A stretch of DNA of 64,000 nucleotides from positions 9,055,647 to 9,119,646 of the forward strand of contig OY783197.1 of assembly GCA_963678675.1 (NCBI GenBank), read 5' to 3'. Under the pieces are notes generated by a model, which saw only the letters and a list, made by a program, of their open reading frames with translations, was not told the origin of the DNA and made no database searches. Positions 44,645 to 56,814 of the stretch are shown in pieces. Every line of letters starts with the position of its first letter. Positions within the stretch are counted from its first letter, which is position 1. The position numbers were made by a program, and so were the translations under genes. The stretch comes from Xiphydria camelus. Its lineage: Eukaryota > Arthropoda > Insecta > Hymenoptera > Xiphydriidae.

Positions 44645-46563
44645 ATCGTACAAATGATGTAAATACGTCGTGATCTGATGTCTGTAAGAATTATGCCGCG
44701 CAGTTATTGCGAATAATAAAGAGAATGCGATCTCCCCGCCGGTTTTTTATCAAGAAACTCGTGGAGCATTTCAATAAATTCCTACTTTCTATTAGAATTG
44801 CATTACATCGCATTTATTGCAACCGCTCGGTGAGATTATATTGCTTGCAACGCGAGTTTTGTTCCATAAGCGCGGCGAATGGATTTCCACATCGAAGAAG
44901 TAACTTTATTCAAATCCTCTCTTCGACGCCCGACTTGAGAATTAGCGGCAACAAGAGCATTTCTATCGCGTGCTTTCCGTCCCTACGCTTTTTCCTTTTC
45001 AGCTCCGCCCGCGCAACGAAGATGCTCGCGATCTCCAAGACCTTTCTTGAGCTATTATTAGTTCGCAAGCAGCATAAGGGAGGGGAATCAGTAAAAAAAA
45101 CATACGTAGGAACGATCGCAATTATTTATTATACAAATTCTGTGGTCGATAAACTACAACATGCCGCGCTGGTGTTATTCCGCTATGTGGCGCGCCGATT
45201 TTAATCGACCCCGACATAACGGAGTAGCCCCACGACGTAAAACGCGAAGAGCGTATAGATTTTTCAAACAATTACACTCGGCGGTGCGCAAATTATTAGT
45301 GGTTTAAAAGCTGTTTGTATATAGGTATACCGTAACGGAAATATTTGCTCGACGCCACAGGGATAAATATGCGTCTTTCGTTTAATCTTTGTTCATTTCC
45401 GCTTGATCGCTAACGCTTTACAATCTAATGTACTCTATATAAGATTTTTGTATTATCGTAATTATCATCATAAATTATAACTGCATAAATCACACATTTT
45501 ACATTGCCCTTTTCTTTTTTTTTTTTATTACAGCGGTAATTTCGCTCAGTTACCTTCGATTTACCTGCACGATTCACTATGGGATTGCTCTCTGCAGAAT
45601 TAGCAACGACTTTGGGGAACATTTTTTAACAAGATTTCTTTAATTGGTTCGCCACGGCCGCTACGACCCGAAGACACGGGGGCTGAACGGCGATTCGTCC
45701 ATAGCAGCCTCGGTCGTTACACGCTGTCGTCTGTTGGACGGAGATAACGACGAAAGTTAGCGTTAAACATGGTATAGAAATATTGTAGTTGCTTCGAATT
45801 AATTCTGATCGATGTAACGAGGAAATGCGAAAGAATTTCGAGTATTAATTCTGAACTATATGAATATTTAGATTATTTTCTTAACTTTTTAAGTCCAGGG
45901 AAATTTCAGTTAAAATCGACTTCTTTTAGACGTGAAATTTATAAATAAAATCAATAAATTTCCTATTTGGAGGCCCTGACCTGACTGCTGGTCGATTTAT
46001 CGACCACCCCCGGACTCTAAAGGTTAAATATAAACGTACTGTCCGAGAATGGATTGGTACAAATTGTATCCTCGATATAATAAACTCTATGAACTAGTTT
46101 TTAAAATTCCACTTAATTTTTTTTTTTGCATATTTCACGACGCGCAAAGCAGCAAATAATTGCTACGAATTACTGGACTTTCAAACGAAGTATGATTTCT
46201 TACCATGGTACCACCATTTTGTCTTCTTTGGGTTTTTGTTGCATGTTTTCACGTAAAACGAGTTATCCGGCGGTCTTTTCTGGAAACGCAAAAAATAAAC
46301 GCCTTTAAATTTTTCAGCCGACTATTTCCTGATTTCCTTATGCATTCTAAATGCTTCCCAGTAATTGTTGTAATTTACAAAATTGGAAAATTCGACAATC
46401 GGTCGATCTTTACGTGCGTTATGTCACAAAACTTAATATTCTTATCGTGAAAAATTGTTCTTTAGTAAATCTTCACATCAGAAACTGTCCATCGTATCGA
46501 TTTTCCGAGAAAATAGGGGTTGGACCGCCCCAAAAAAAACGCGTTTTGGCCATTTCCATAAAT
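44645..46563. other. ARPC1 3' region and intergenic DNA
   Basis: An AATAAA at 44716-44721 lies 72 bp after the ARPC1 stop and may be its polyadenylation signal. The rest has no convincing gene or repeat; a GC-rich patch at 45650-45740 could be a distant promoter. Short open frames here show no recognisable domain. Confidence 0.4.
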
Positions 46564-48540
46564 GGGTCATTCTCCCGAAAAGCAGACTATTTCAGTTCTA
46601 ATTTAAAAAAAAAATTTCATGGAAAAATTTTAGATTTTCCTTTTTCAAATCCATAAAATTAATCTTTCATCATACAACTACATTTCCGAGATGGTAGATA
46701 ATATTTAAGCACAAATTAACAAAAAAGTTAAAATTGGATTTCACGGAGATGAGACACTGACCAAATTATTCACTTTTGTTCGTGGAATTATCTTTTTGTT
46801 TGCTTTTTTTAGTCGTTGAGCTCGTGTTTTATATTTTCTTGCTCGTCTTTCTGCTCTCTTTAAGCATGTAATTTATTTTCAAGATACTTAATTTGTAAAT
46901 TTAGTTAGGCTCTATTCTTTCTTCTAATCTTTTTACCGCATGCTACTCTACTTCTAGAGCTCGAGGAGGATCCAGCACTATTAGGAGTATCATTAGGTGC
47001 CCATACACTCAGAGGTCGAACTGTCGGTTTGGAACGGCGCGGTTCAAACCGGCAGTTTTACCTTTCAGTTAGTGGGCGCGCCACGCGCCAGGTCGAACTG
47101 TCAGGCTGACCCGTCAGTCCAGACCGACGGGAAAAACTGCCGCCGCACAGTAGGGCCAAATGCAGGAAAAGCTGGCCAAAATTCAAAAATTAAAAATTGC
47201 ATAAATATAATTATGTTTATTGGAAGTTGTACTTTAGAGTTTCCTGCATTATATGCAGTAAATAAAAGGGCGGGGAAAGCGCGTCACTCTTTGTTAAACT
47301 TATCGAAAGTTGTATAATTTATAGGCTCCTCGTCGCAGTAAGTTTTGACTGCAAAGAAAGTGGCTGTTAAAAAAGATTATAATTAGTAGTAGTAGTAGTA
47401 AGTAATTAATTTTGTAACGGAGGCTTTGCCCAAAGTTTCTATAATTTCATATTGCAAATTGGAAAGTCGGAACATGTACAACAAGTGGTTAAATATTGAG
47501 TAAAAGTGTCACATATCGTTATAAATATATAGGATGAAAGTTAGGTTCCAAACCCCGCCAAGCTAAAGTGTTAACGTATTTTGGTACTAAATGAGTTGTA
47601 TTTTGAGAATGTTCAAGGAAAGTCTGCGCATATTTGCGCCAATTGAAAATATTAATTATTAAAGATTAAATAGGGATTCTCTAGTGTGATATCTTAGAAA
47701 TGAAGGCGATTTTCGGGAATTTTTTACAAGAAACATCTGCAATGAATTATTGCGAAGTTTTATAGTTATTTTTATCTAACATTGGTAAACAAATTGACCA
47801 TTATTTATTTAACAATTTGTCGACAACAAGTACGACTTACGCTGGTTAAGTTCAAATGAGAGGATTAACGTTGTTTTTACACTTTCCTTCAAAATATATT
47901 GAAATGATAATGTGCCAGACTACTTTTCAATGTTAAATTAAACCACCTAAGAAGTTGGACATGGATTTATTACAGACGTTTCTTGAAAAGAATTTCCAAA
48001 AATTACTTTGATTTCTAATCGAATCAGAATATCTCCTTTGTATGTACTATGTGGGAAGAAGACTTGTAAATTTCATTTTTTAACTAATGTTATTTCGACA
48101 AAAGATAGTCGGAATTGTAAATATCGGTTCTTACCGCTCAGTATCACCTCGATCCAAACATCTTAGATCACCATATGTTATACCTCGGGTCGGTAATACA
48201 ACGAATAAGAAATGTAATAAATTTACTGAAATATGGTTATATAAATAATTATAAATAATAATTACAATGGTATAAATAATTAAAACACAAAACATTAGAA
48301 AAATACAAAAAGGAAATAGGTACATAACATAAGACAAATCCTCTATAACAAAATACTCCCATAGTTTTAACCCGTTCTAACATGATTATTTTACATTATA
48401 ACTGCTAAACTGGATATTAAACTATAATGTCGACCCGTAACATGCAGTTTCGCTTATAGTGTGTGATTGTGGAAGCTTACATACAATATCATTTCGTAAA
48501 AAAAAGTAAGTTTCCGTTGCATCGTTAATAAATTAACTGG

Positions 48541-48655
48541 ATGAGGAGGAGGATTGATGGAGGAAGAGGAGGAGGAGGAGGAGGAGGAGGAGGAGGAAAG
48601 GGAGGTGATGGTGGTGGAAAAGGTTGGCGGAGGAGGAGGAGGTTGCCCCTCCGGG
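48541..48655. repeat. GGA-rich microsatellite
   Basis: Runs of gga (about 12 in a row, interrupted by ggaagagg and ggtggtgg) form a purine-only strand, followed by a GC-rich patch at 48643-48703. Confidence 0.85.
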
Positions 48656-48751
48656 GGTTAGGGAGCGAAGCTCCCAGGCGAGCGGAGCCCCCTAGTTCTT
48701 TATAAATTAATAATTTCTAATAAAAAGTGTTTTTTTACCATTAGATTTCGT

Positions 48752-48822
48752 GGGTCGAATATTATATTGTTCTATCAGCATTGCATAGTACATGCTGATA
48801 GAACAATATAATATTCGACGCA
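48752..48822. repeat. Strong hairpin
   Basis: tcgaatattatattgttcta and tcagcat are mirrored by atgctga and its complement across a short loop (tgcatagtac). Perfect stem of about 28 bp. Confidence 0.85.
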
Positions 48823-48894
48823 CGATTTGCTACGAACCATTGAAATAATTTTTGCCAACTTTACCTGCACTTGACCCATAATGTTTTTCGAAAT

Positions 48895-49440
48895 TTCGAC
48901 TTCGGATTCGTAATCAGCGACCCCAAAAACCCCCGAGTACTCAATTTCACCCAGATTCGATTAAATTTTGAGAAACCTTTCCGCCATATTGGATCCGCCA
49001 TATTGCTTTTCGAACTTTCGACTTTGGATTCGTAATCAGCGACCCCAAAAACCCCCGAGTACTCAATTTCACCCAGATTCGATTAAGTTTTGAGAAATCG
49101 TTCCGCCATATTGGATCCGCCATATTGTTTTTCGAATTTTCGACTTTGGATTCGTAATCAGCGACCCCAAAAACCCCCGAGTACTCAATTTCACCCAAAT
49201 TCGATCAAATTTTGAGAAACCTTTCCGCCATATTGGATCCGCCATATTGTTTTTCGAACTTTCGACTTTGGATTCGTAATCAGCGACCCCAAAAAACCCC
49301 GAATACTCAATTTCACCCAGATTCGATTAAATTTTGAGAAATCGTTCCGCCATATTGGATTCGCCATATTGTTTTTCGAATTTTCGACTTTGGATTCGTA
49401 ATCAGCGACCCCAAAAACCCCCGAGTACTCAATTTCACCT
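48895..49440. repeat. Tandem array, five units of 122 bp
   Basis: The phrase ttcgactt(t/c)ggattcgt starts at 48895, 49017, 49139, 49261 and 49384. Units contain cgaccccaaaaac, a run of C, and ccgccatattgg. Few differences between units. Confidence 0.92.
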
Positions 49441-50040
49441 CGATTAATACACTTTTTGAATTTTGGCCAAGAAAACCGGTCTTTGGCCCCACTGTGCGCC
49501 GTCCACTGCTTATGGCTAGCTTAACCGCGGATTTCTATTCTGCGTTAGTGGACGACGACGGTTAAAACCGACGGATCGACCCGACGGTTCGAACTGCCGT
49601 TCCAAACCGACAGTTCGACCTCTGTGTGTATGGGCACCTATTAAGATTAAGTGCTTCGATCTGCACTGGAGAGAGTTTGGTCAGTTAAACATTTTTGAAC
49701 AGAAGTATTCACGGAGGTGATAAATTTTTATAATTTCCGTTACACAGTAAAGCATTTTGAGGTTAACAAAAGTACGCGTGGTGTTAAAGAAACTTGTAGA
49801 TGTGTTCTACTTATCTCCAGGTCACCAAGCAAATGAAATAAATAATGTCTTCTTATAATTTACTAACGGAGGTGAGGAATGATCTTGAACAAATATCTTT
49901 TCTTACCTGTTTTATGAAATTATCACAAACCATTTCAAAATTTACCAATGATTTTAACATTACTGAATCGTCAATTATAAATTGATACCTTCCCACATCC
50001 TGAATAGATGGAGCAGTATTTACGAGATTTATAGTAACCC

Positions 50041-50802
50041 CCCCCCCCCCCCCCTCAAAACATCAACGATGTATGATAGCACGAATTAATAAAATAGCTC
50101 CCTTTCCAAAGTAATCATGTAACAACTTACGAATCACCAAAGATAAAGAAAAAATTATGATAAAAAAGTAATGAAATCATTACCGCCAAATTAATGAAAG
50201 CAAGTGTATTGTCAAGGTATGTTGCGTTAATGAGAGAAATAGTACATAATTCCATACAATGGTTAGCTGTGAATATATTCTCAGTTTCAGTGGAACTCTT
50301 TTGGTTTTTTTTCCCTCTATATTATTTTTAGTCTCTGTATCAAAGTTTACCATTGTATGGAATTATGTACTATTTCTCTCATTAACGCAACATACACCCA
50401 GGGACACGGCATCTGTCGCTGGTGACTTTTCTTAAACGTTATTTTTAAACGTACTAACCAATGAATAATTAATTCTCATGCGCTCATTAGCTACGGTGGC
50501 GTCTACTCTCGTTAATGAAAGCATGAGGATTATTAATTATTGGTTAGTACGTTTAAAAATAACGTTTAAAAATAACGTTTAAAAAAAGTCACCAGCGACA
50601 GATACCGTGTCCCCGGGTGTACCTTGACAATACACTTGCTTTCGTTAATTTGGCGGTAATGATTTCATTACTTTTTTATCATAATTTTTTCTTTATCTTT
50701 GGTGATTCGTAAGTTGTTACATGATTACTTTGGAAAGGGAGCTATTTTATTAATTCGTGCTATCATACATCGTCGATGATTGTGAAGGGGGGGGGGGGGA
50801 TT
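50041..50802. mobile_element. Long palindrome with poly-C/poly-G ends, split by a MITE
   Basis: Left arm 50041 to about 50220 (run of C, then aacgatgtatgatagcacga) is mirrored by about 50622-50802 (ending in a run of G). A second mirrored pair, gcgttaatgagagaaatagt, lies inside (50222-50263 and 50349-50390). The CACCCG-type MITE 50395-50619 is inserted in the right shoulder. Confidence 0.8.
50395..50619. mobile_element. Palindromic MITE (CACCCAGGGACACGG), copy 4
   Basis: TA-flanked, 225 bp, arms with gtcgctggtgac and aacgtactaaccaatga; same family as 13985-14197. One arm has an extra taacgtttaaaaa unit. Confidence 0.88.
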
Positions 50803-50971
50803 TAATTTCTTTTTTCGTTAATTTTCTTTCGTGCTCTTTTGTCAGATAAATATGAAACATTTTTTTAAATGATAGAATGTGGTCAGTTATTATTATTGCC
50901 GAGTTCGGTTGTGTATTGAACTGAAGCGTGATATGAAGCTTACTTCAGACGTTTTGGAAAAACATTATGTA

Positions 50972-51183
50972 CACCCGGGGACACGGCAACTGTCGCTGAT
51001 GACTTTTTTTAAACGTTATTTTTAAACGTACTAACCAATAATTAATAATCCTCATGCTTTCATTAACGAGAGTAGACGCCACCGTAGCTAATGAGCGCAT
51101 GAGAATTAATTATTCATTGGTTAGTACGTTTAAAAATAACGTTTAAAAAAAGTCACCAGCGACAGATGCCGTGTCCCCGGGTG
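50972..51183. mobile_element. Palindromic MITE (CACCCGGGGACACGG), copy 5
   Basis: TA-flanked, 212 bp; inverted relative to the copy at 50395 as judged from the asymmetric centre. Confidence 0.88.
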
Positions 51184-51399
51184 TATATGTTTTTTCCATT
51201 TTTCGGCCATTTTACAGTAATAACTTTCTCGTTCTCAACTGACTTCCATTTTTATTTTTATTTTATATTTTTTCTTAGAGAAACTTTATATGAATATTTC
51301 CTGCATTGCACATGTATAATAGATGTGCATTGAACAATATCCTGTAATACAGTGGATTTGCTACACATTGCTCTAATGAATTCCATCGTTTGACATTTC

Positions 51400-51543
51400 C
51401 ATCAATGGAAAGCCGGATGGTGGCGACGCCAGCAGACCAGTGGCGAAAATATGAAATGCCACAAAATCTCGATCAATGGAAGGCCGGACGATGGTGACGC
51501 CAGCAGACCAGTGGCGAAAATATGAAATGCCACAAAATCTCGT
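51400..51543. repeat. Tandem duplication, two units of about 72 bp
   Basis: atcaatggaa.gccgga followed by gacgccagcagaccagtggc and aaatgccacaaaatctcg occurs twice in direct succession. Confidence 0.85.
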
Positions 51544-51904
51544 ATTGACTATTGACTATTGAACGCAAAGGCGTTCCAATTCCTGTATAGATACTCTCGG
51601 TCGGAGGGTCGGTCGGACGGTTTTATTATATTAATTCAATAATCTTGACCGAGATTATTGATTTTAACAAGAAAGTAACGGAGGTGAGATTGTTTTGGCG
51701 GACAAGACGAGTTAGTAAAATTCTTTAATTTTCATGAAGATTGAAGAAAAATTTTTGAGTGATTGCAATTAAACATTATTCTACTTACTTTACAAATATC
51801 CTAAAATTGATAATTGGTTTTTAGTTTTCTATAATACATGTAACAGTGTTGAATTCTGTATGGGCGGACAAGAAAGGTCTGCTTTTCGTGAGAATGACCC
51901 AAAT

Positions 51905-52912
51905 CTATAGGTATCGCACGAATTAGATACGCCGGTAATTTCAAGAAGTGCCAAAGTCGAAGCTCTAATCTTTGTTTTTATTTTAAGGAGTTAAAAACTT
52001 GGAACGCAGCTGCGCGGAAACTACCCTCACAAGAGGATGAAACACTGTCATAAACGATGGTATCTGCAATGTGCAAGTTTCGCGGTCCCCATTTGTTGCG
52101 ATTTATAAGAAACAGTGCAAATTTTTACATAAAAAGATGGTAATTTTAATTAAAAAAGGAGCACTTCCGGAAGTTAGAGAAGCATAAGAATTTTAAAAGT
52201 AAACGTAACAGTTTAGATAACAAATTATCTTCATTATAAAACTAGTTTCTATTTCTCGTAAAATTTACATTCACAGAGTAGTCTTTTCGAGTCTAGGCCG
52301 ATAAACGGGAATATATTCATCGAACCAACTTATTTATCTCAAAATATGTTTCAAACACGAGTATATAAAAATCGCATTCATGAAACGAGAGTTCGTTTTC
52401 GTTTTTTTATCAAAACTGGCCCGCGATAAGAACAGGGTGGCGACTCAAACGAGAAAAGAAATTCCCCCATAATACCCGGTTTTCCTGGTCGAAAAAATCA
52501 CAATTTTCTTCGAAGAATCGATTCTTTCATACGACAATGCTTTCAGAATTCCCTAGGAAAACGACATTTAATAAGAGATCCATAAAATATTAGTTATCGG
52601 AACACTTAGATATCAGTTCAATTAAAGAAAATGGAATACACATATAAAAGTAAAAGAATTTTACAACGAAAATTACAGGACTGAGAGAGGTCCACGACCT
52701 CTAAAATAGGGGAAATAGTGACACCACGAGCACAAAAAAGTGACCAAACTAACGTTTATTTTTTAATTACAAGGAAAATAGTCTATTATTTAAATTTAAC
52801 TAATTTTCAAGGAATAAATAAGTATCACAATTTTATATTTGATTTTAAAATTCTATTTAAAAGAAAGATTAAACATTACATTTACTTTTATCTCGATACT
52901 TTAATGACTAAG
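51905..52912. other. Intergenic DNA, no gene seen
   Basis: AT-rich sequence. A single cagggtggcgactc motif at 52435 matches one end of the CAGGGTGGC MITE group, without a matching partner. The open frame at 52718-52987 is AT-rich with no recognisable domain. Confidence 0.4.
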
Positions 52913-52940
52913 GCCCAGTTCCACAACTCAGGTTTAACTA

Positions 52941-53868
52941 CGAGGGTGAATCAAATATTAACCGGAATTTTGTTTCAAACATTTTAATGGTACATTAAAT
53001 ACAAATTTGAATACATCTTATTTTTCTACATAATCTCCTCTCTTATTTACACACTTTTCCCACCGGATCGGAAGTTTTTTAATTCCTTCATCAAAAAATG
53101 AAACAGGTCGTGTCAGTAACCAATTGCGCACAAACGGCTTTCCGCGGTGCTGCCTCTCCAGGTTTTCGCCACTCCATGCTTGCTCGCTTTGACTCCGGGG
53201 TGTAATGGTGCACCCATGTCTCATCGCAGGTTACAACATGTCCCAACCAATCATTCCCCTCTGCTTGATATCGTGCCAACAGCCTTTCACAAACGGCAAA
53301 ACGGTTTGCTTTCTGATCTTCCGTCAAAAGGCGAGGAACCCATCTTGCACACACTTTTCGGTAACCCAAATCATCTGTAATGATTGATTGAGCACTCCCG
53401 TACGATATTCCGACATGTGTAGCAATTTCCAATACTGTAAGGTGGCGGTCACCTGTAATCAGCTCACGAATTGCACGAATATTCGCCTGATTGATGCTCG
53501 TCCTTGGTCGGCGTGCATGGGTCTCGTTCTGTACTGTCTCTCGGCCATCTGAGAATTTTTTGTGCCAGTCATAGACTTGGGTCTTTGAAAGTGTTTCATC
53601 GCCGAACTGTGCAGATAGTCGACGACAAATTTCGGAAGGTTTTACGCCTTCCCGCGTCAAAAATTTGATAATAACGCGTTGCGCAACAGACGTGTGCACC
53701 TCTTGCTCAGACATGATGCTACTAATAGTTCATTGATTCTGCCGCGCCAAACCGACTTGTCCCCCTCCTCTTGGCATCCCTACCTAATATATATTGAGAC
53801 GCCGCGCCACTCCCATTGTCTATGGCGCGCTAAACAGAAAATTCCAGTTCATATTTGATTTACCCTCG
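52941..53868 (-). mobile_element. mariner element, internally deleted (928 bp)
   Basis: Inverted ends CGAGGGTGAATCAAAT and complement of CGAGGGTAAATCAAAT, flanked by TA. It carries the 5' two thirds and the last part of a mariner transposase on the minus strand. A full element is about 1.3 kb. Confidence 0.93.
53018..53714 (-). pseudogene. mariner transposase with internal deletion
   Basis: From ATG 53714 the minus strand gives both helix-turn-helix motifs (IIKFLTREGVKPSEICRRLS; LEIATHVGISYGSAQSII), the WVPRLLTEDQK linker (the family WVPHxL motif) and the first catalytic aspartate in CDETWVHHYTP. After EWRKPG a deletion of roughly 350 bp removes the second and third catalytic aspartates. The frame shifts, reaching a stop at 53091. 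The true C terminus (SFFDEGIKKLPIRWEKC ... GDYVEK) is still readable in another frame to 53018. Inactive, but able to move if supplied with transposase in trans, since the ends are intact. Confidence 0.93.
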
Positions 53869-53998
53869 TATAATCTCTGGTTAGTTGCTACGGAGTAGCC
53901 AATAGCAAAGCTGGTATCATAGCAACCAACCAAGGATTATAGTTAAACCGGAGTTGTGGAACTGGGCATAATTGTTATACCATTCGATGACCTTTATA

Positions 53999-54580
53999 CA
54001 GGGTGTTCGGAAAAAACACCGACACAGAAATAGGGGTGATAGGTTACGTCATTACAAGTATTTTGACATAAGGGACCTATACCCGCAAGCGCCCCCTTCT
54101 GGAGATATCAACTTTTCAAGTTTATAACGACCGAGGTTGATCAAAGTAGAATAATATTTTTAGAAACGTATCAAGATGGTAACGAATATTAATTTTACGA
54201 GATACAAAAACAATGTACTACAGCAAATGCTCAAAATGACGGCCACTCATGTCCATGCAACATCGGAAACGATTCTGGATAGATGTGCCACTGCGCAAAC
54301 TGCTTGCGGAAAGGATAACCGCTTGGCTCAAGTCCTTGTACTTTTCGAAGATGATGCGGATACCAGGAGTTTTCATTTGTTTTTCAATTGTACAGGTAGA
54401 AAAAAAACTCTACAATACAATATTATTCTACTTTGATCAACCTCGGTCGTTATAAACTTGAAAAGTTGATATCTCCAGAAGGGGGCGCGCTTGCGGGTAT
54501 AGGTCCCTTATATCAAAATACTTGTAATGACGTAACCTATCACCCCTATTTCTGTGTCGGTGTTTTCTCCGAACACCCTG
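53999..54580. mobile_element. Foldback element with CAGGGTGTTCGGA ends
   Basis: TA-flanked; arms of about 165 bp (53999-54165 and 54417-54580) mirror through cgacacagaaataggggtga and gatatcaacttttcaagttt. The unique centre (54166-54416) has a short open frame without recognisable similarity. Confidence 0.9.
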
Positions 54581-56047
54581 TATATTGAACGAGAATTACA
54601 TTTTTGACAAGACACACAAAGCATTTGGTCGCACATATACCTATATATGAACATCAACCACCACAAGCTGGGGACTGTCATTCGAATGTAGATATGTATA
54701 TAGCACTATACTATAGCGACAATAATGCACATGTGAAATTAAAAAAATTTGTATGCAGGTTGCAAAAAAAAATTACTTTTTCGACATCTACAGTATGTCC
54801 CATCGATATAACGCAAGTATTTGAATTTCCCCCACATTTGACTTTGTTAGTGCTCGGAACGGTGCTGTAGTCATTTTATAGTTAGAGTTGGCTTTAGAAG
54901 AGTGCGCTGCGTTCTTACGAGCCGTTTCGAGAACGAAAAGTGTAAAACGTCTGATTTCCCGGGAACTGTCAATTCGGGAGATCGAAGCGTCTAACCTCGA
55001 AATTAACTGAATTTGTAAATAATGGTAAATAATGTGTAGAAGTGATGAGAAATAATCATACAGGTTTCTCTTGGTTGAGATTTCCAGTGTTTAAAAATCG
55101 GTGTCCGATTTTTGCCAGTGACTATTGCTTCAACTTTCAGTGATATGAAGTAGTGCTGCAGAACGAGTAGGTTAGAAAATTTTCATGAAGACTCTTCATA
55201 CGCGCTTCCCGTTTCAACTATTCCAGCGTTAAATAAGTTTCACTTCTTTCATGCTAATAACATTTTATGAACTGTTCGTGGTAGGAGGCAACGTATGATA
55301 ATTGCGACTAGTCGTAGACAAGTTCGTCTATTAAAACCAAAAGGCAATTTGGTGTGCCGAACTACTACTGCTATAATGTGCCAGTTGCAAAGCATGTGAG
55401 TTTCCAGCGTCCGATATTTTAATAGCAACTTTTGGAACAACCATCGCCCGAGGTCACTGTCTATTCTGCGATTAACGTTAACGGAATCATGATAATGCTC
55501 GGGTGATGGATGATCGGAAAGAGATAAAGTTGATATTAAACATCGGATGCTGTAAACTGACTTGCTAGTGTATGATTTGCAACTAGTACATTATCGAAGG
55601 AATAATTTGTCTACGATTAGTCACAATCATTGATCGCTGTTACATCCTCTCTGTTTGCACCTTATACAAAAGGACATGCAAATAAACCGCCGAAGACTTC
55701 ATGAAAATCTTGCAACCTACTCGGCGTGTAGTAATACTATCAGTGGCGAGGAAAGCGAAAGTTATTCACAAATCGGATACCAATTGAATTAGATAACAAC
55801 GGATATAGAAACTGTGAATATTGTAACGATGAAACTCTAGCGATCATTCCCGAATACCTTTGAACAAGAGCTACTAAACTGCAAACTTTGATTCTCATCG
55901 TGTTTGTTTGTGCAAGTGAAAATATTATTCCTATTTCATTTTTACACGTTATTTACAATATAATGCTATGAAGGTGCATGCAAAAATCCAGCTTGCTGTG
56001 AATTTTTGAGAAGTAACCCCTTATTTCCACCTTAAGTTACTGGGCTA
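54581..56047. other. Mostly unassigned DNA with a host-promoter-like block at 54880-55030
   Basis: The block 54880-55030 (tggctttagaaga, gatttcccg, cgggagatcgaag, aataatggtaaataatg) follows the same order as the leader captured in the giant palindrome at 6315-6460 (tggctttggaaga, aatttcccg, cgggagatcgaag, aataatggtgagtaat). In both, ATG is directly followed by GT, as at a splice donor. No downstream exon was recognised; 55230-56040 shows no clear gene. Confidence 0.4.
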
Positions 56048-56306
56048 TTAATAATCTTCAAATTCTATTTCCATTGGTTCATCCTTATCGTAATTAAACA
56101 CGTCTTCTGAATGCTCTGGAATATCCTCAATCGTACCTTCCAACGCAGAGTATTTTTCCTAAATCGCGATGATTCTTCCATGTGCAATTATTGAGGGAAC
56201 CCAACAACACTTTCGTGCGTTGAAATGGATATAAAAAAATGGATGTGATCTTGTGTTTAATGACGATGAGGATGAACCGATGAAAATAGAAATTGAAGAT
56301 TATTAA
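56048..56306. pseudogene. Two inverted copies of an acidic protein tail
   Basis: Minus strand 56158-56048 reads VFNYDKDEPMEIEFEDY then stop. Plus strand 56253-56306 reads VFNDDEDEPMKIEIEDY then stop. The two tails face away from each other and share the same ending, so an inverted duplication of a gene 3' end is likely. The family is not recognised; acidic tails of this type occur in Harbinger-like transposases. Confidence 0.45.
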
Positions 56307-56814
56307 TATGTATTTCAATCATAGTATTGTTTTTTACTTTTTTCTGTACTTTTTTTCTAAGTAAATATTAATTGATTTTTTGCAATAGTATGTCCATTTC
56401 CTGCTATTATTAGGTGAATTATTCGATTTGATTTAAACATTCCTTCTATTTCCTTGCCCGGGTTCCCCAACCTCCGTAAAGAGCGGGGAACACTGGGTGA
56501 GCTCCAACCGGGCGCGTCTCCAGGTGGCGGATAGGAGGGTAGCCAGGTAACTGAAGTGGACCCCGTTTGGGGCCCACGGAAGACCCTGGTTAGCGGGTGC
56601 CATACAGCACTTCAGCGCTAAAGCCCCGCCGCGGACCAGCTCCCCAAGCCAAGGCGTAAGCAATCGTGCCGAGGGCTGGATGGTACTGGGGTCACAGTGC
56701 CGCGAACGATGCCCTTGGAGAACCAGGCGCCACCCTATTGTATTTAGTCTTACCCCCGCATGGCAGGCTCTGCGGGGGCAGACCGTATATTTCCTACCTA
56801 CTCGCGGGAATCAC

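Larger units (their letters stand above)
46995..49639. mobile_element. Non-autonomous TIR element AGGTGCCCATACAC with an internal satellite
   Basis: The ends AGGTGCCCATACAC, one mismatch, CAGAGGTCGAACTGTCGG form an inverted pair of over 40 bp, flanked by ATT (46992-46994 and 49640-49642), a 3-bp duplication. There is no transposase. It holds AT-rich filler, a GGA microsatellite, a GC-rich patch, a perfect hairpin and five 122-bp tandem units. A 3-bp duplication fits PIF/Harbinger; the sequence gives no proof of family. Confidence 0.8.
46564..51900. mobile_element. DNA transposon with GGGTCATTCTC ends and AAAT duplication (5.3 kb)
   Basis: The ends GGGTCATTCTC, one mismatch, then CGAAAAGCAGAC form a 24-bp inverted pair, flanked by the 4-bp duplication AAAT (46560-46563 and 51901-51904). 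Degenerate minus-strand coding near 46800-46880 reads LKRAERRARKYKTRAQRLKK, a basic coiled-coil. Three exact copies of ACGGAGGTGA (49711, 49866, 51678) recur inside. It hosts a TIR element (46995-49639), a long palindrome (50041-50802) and two MITEs. A 4-bp duplication would fit Sola or a similar group, but this is uncertain. Confidence 0.65.
52913..53967. mobile_element. MITE with GCCCAGTTCCACAACTC ends, split by a mariner
   Basis: GCCCAGTTCCACAACTC, one mismatch, GGTTTAACTA at the left is mirrored at the right end (53941-53967). Removing the mariner leaves about 125 bp. Confidence 0.82.

Noticed and set aside
48643..48703. GC-rich patch resembling a bacterial intergenic repeat
   Set aside because: I considered symbiont transfer, but it is short, has no gene, and sits inside an insect TIR element, so transfer is not supported.
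48895..49440. Regular 122-bp repeat as CRISPR
   Set aside because: Units are directly contiguous with no spacers; it is a tandem satellite.
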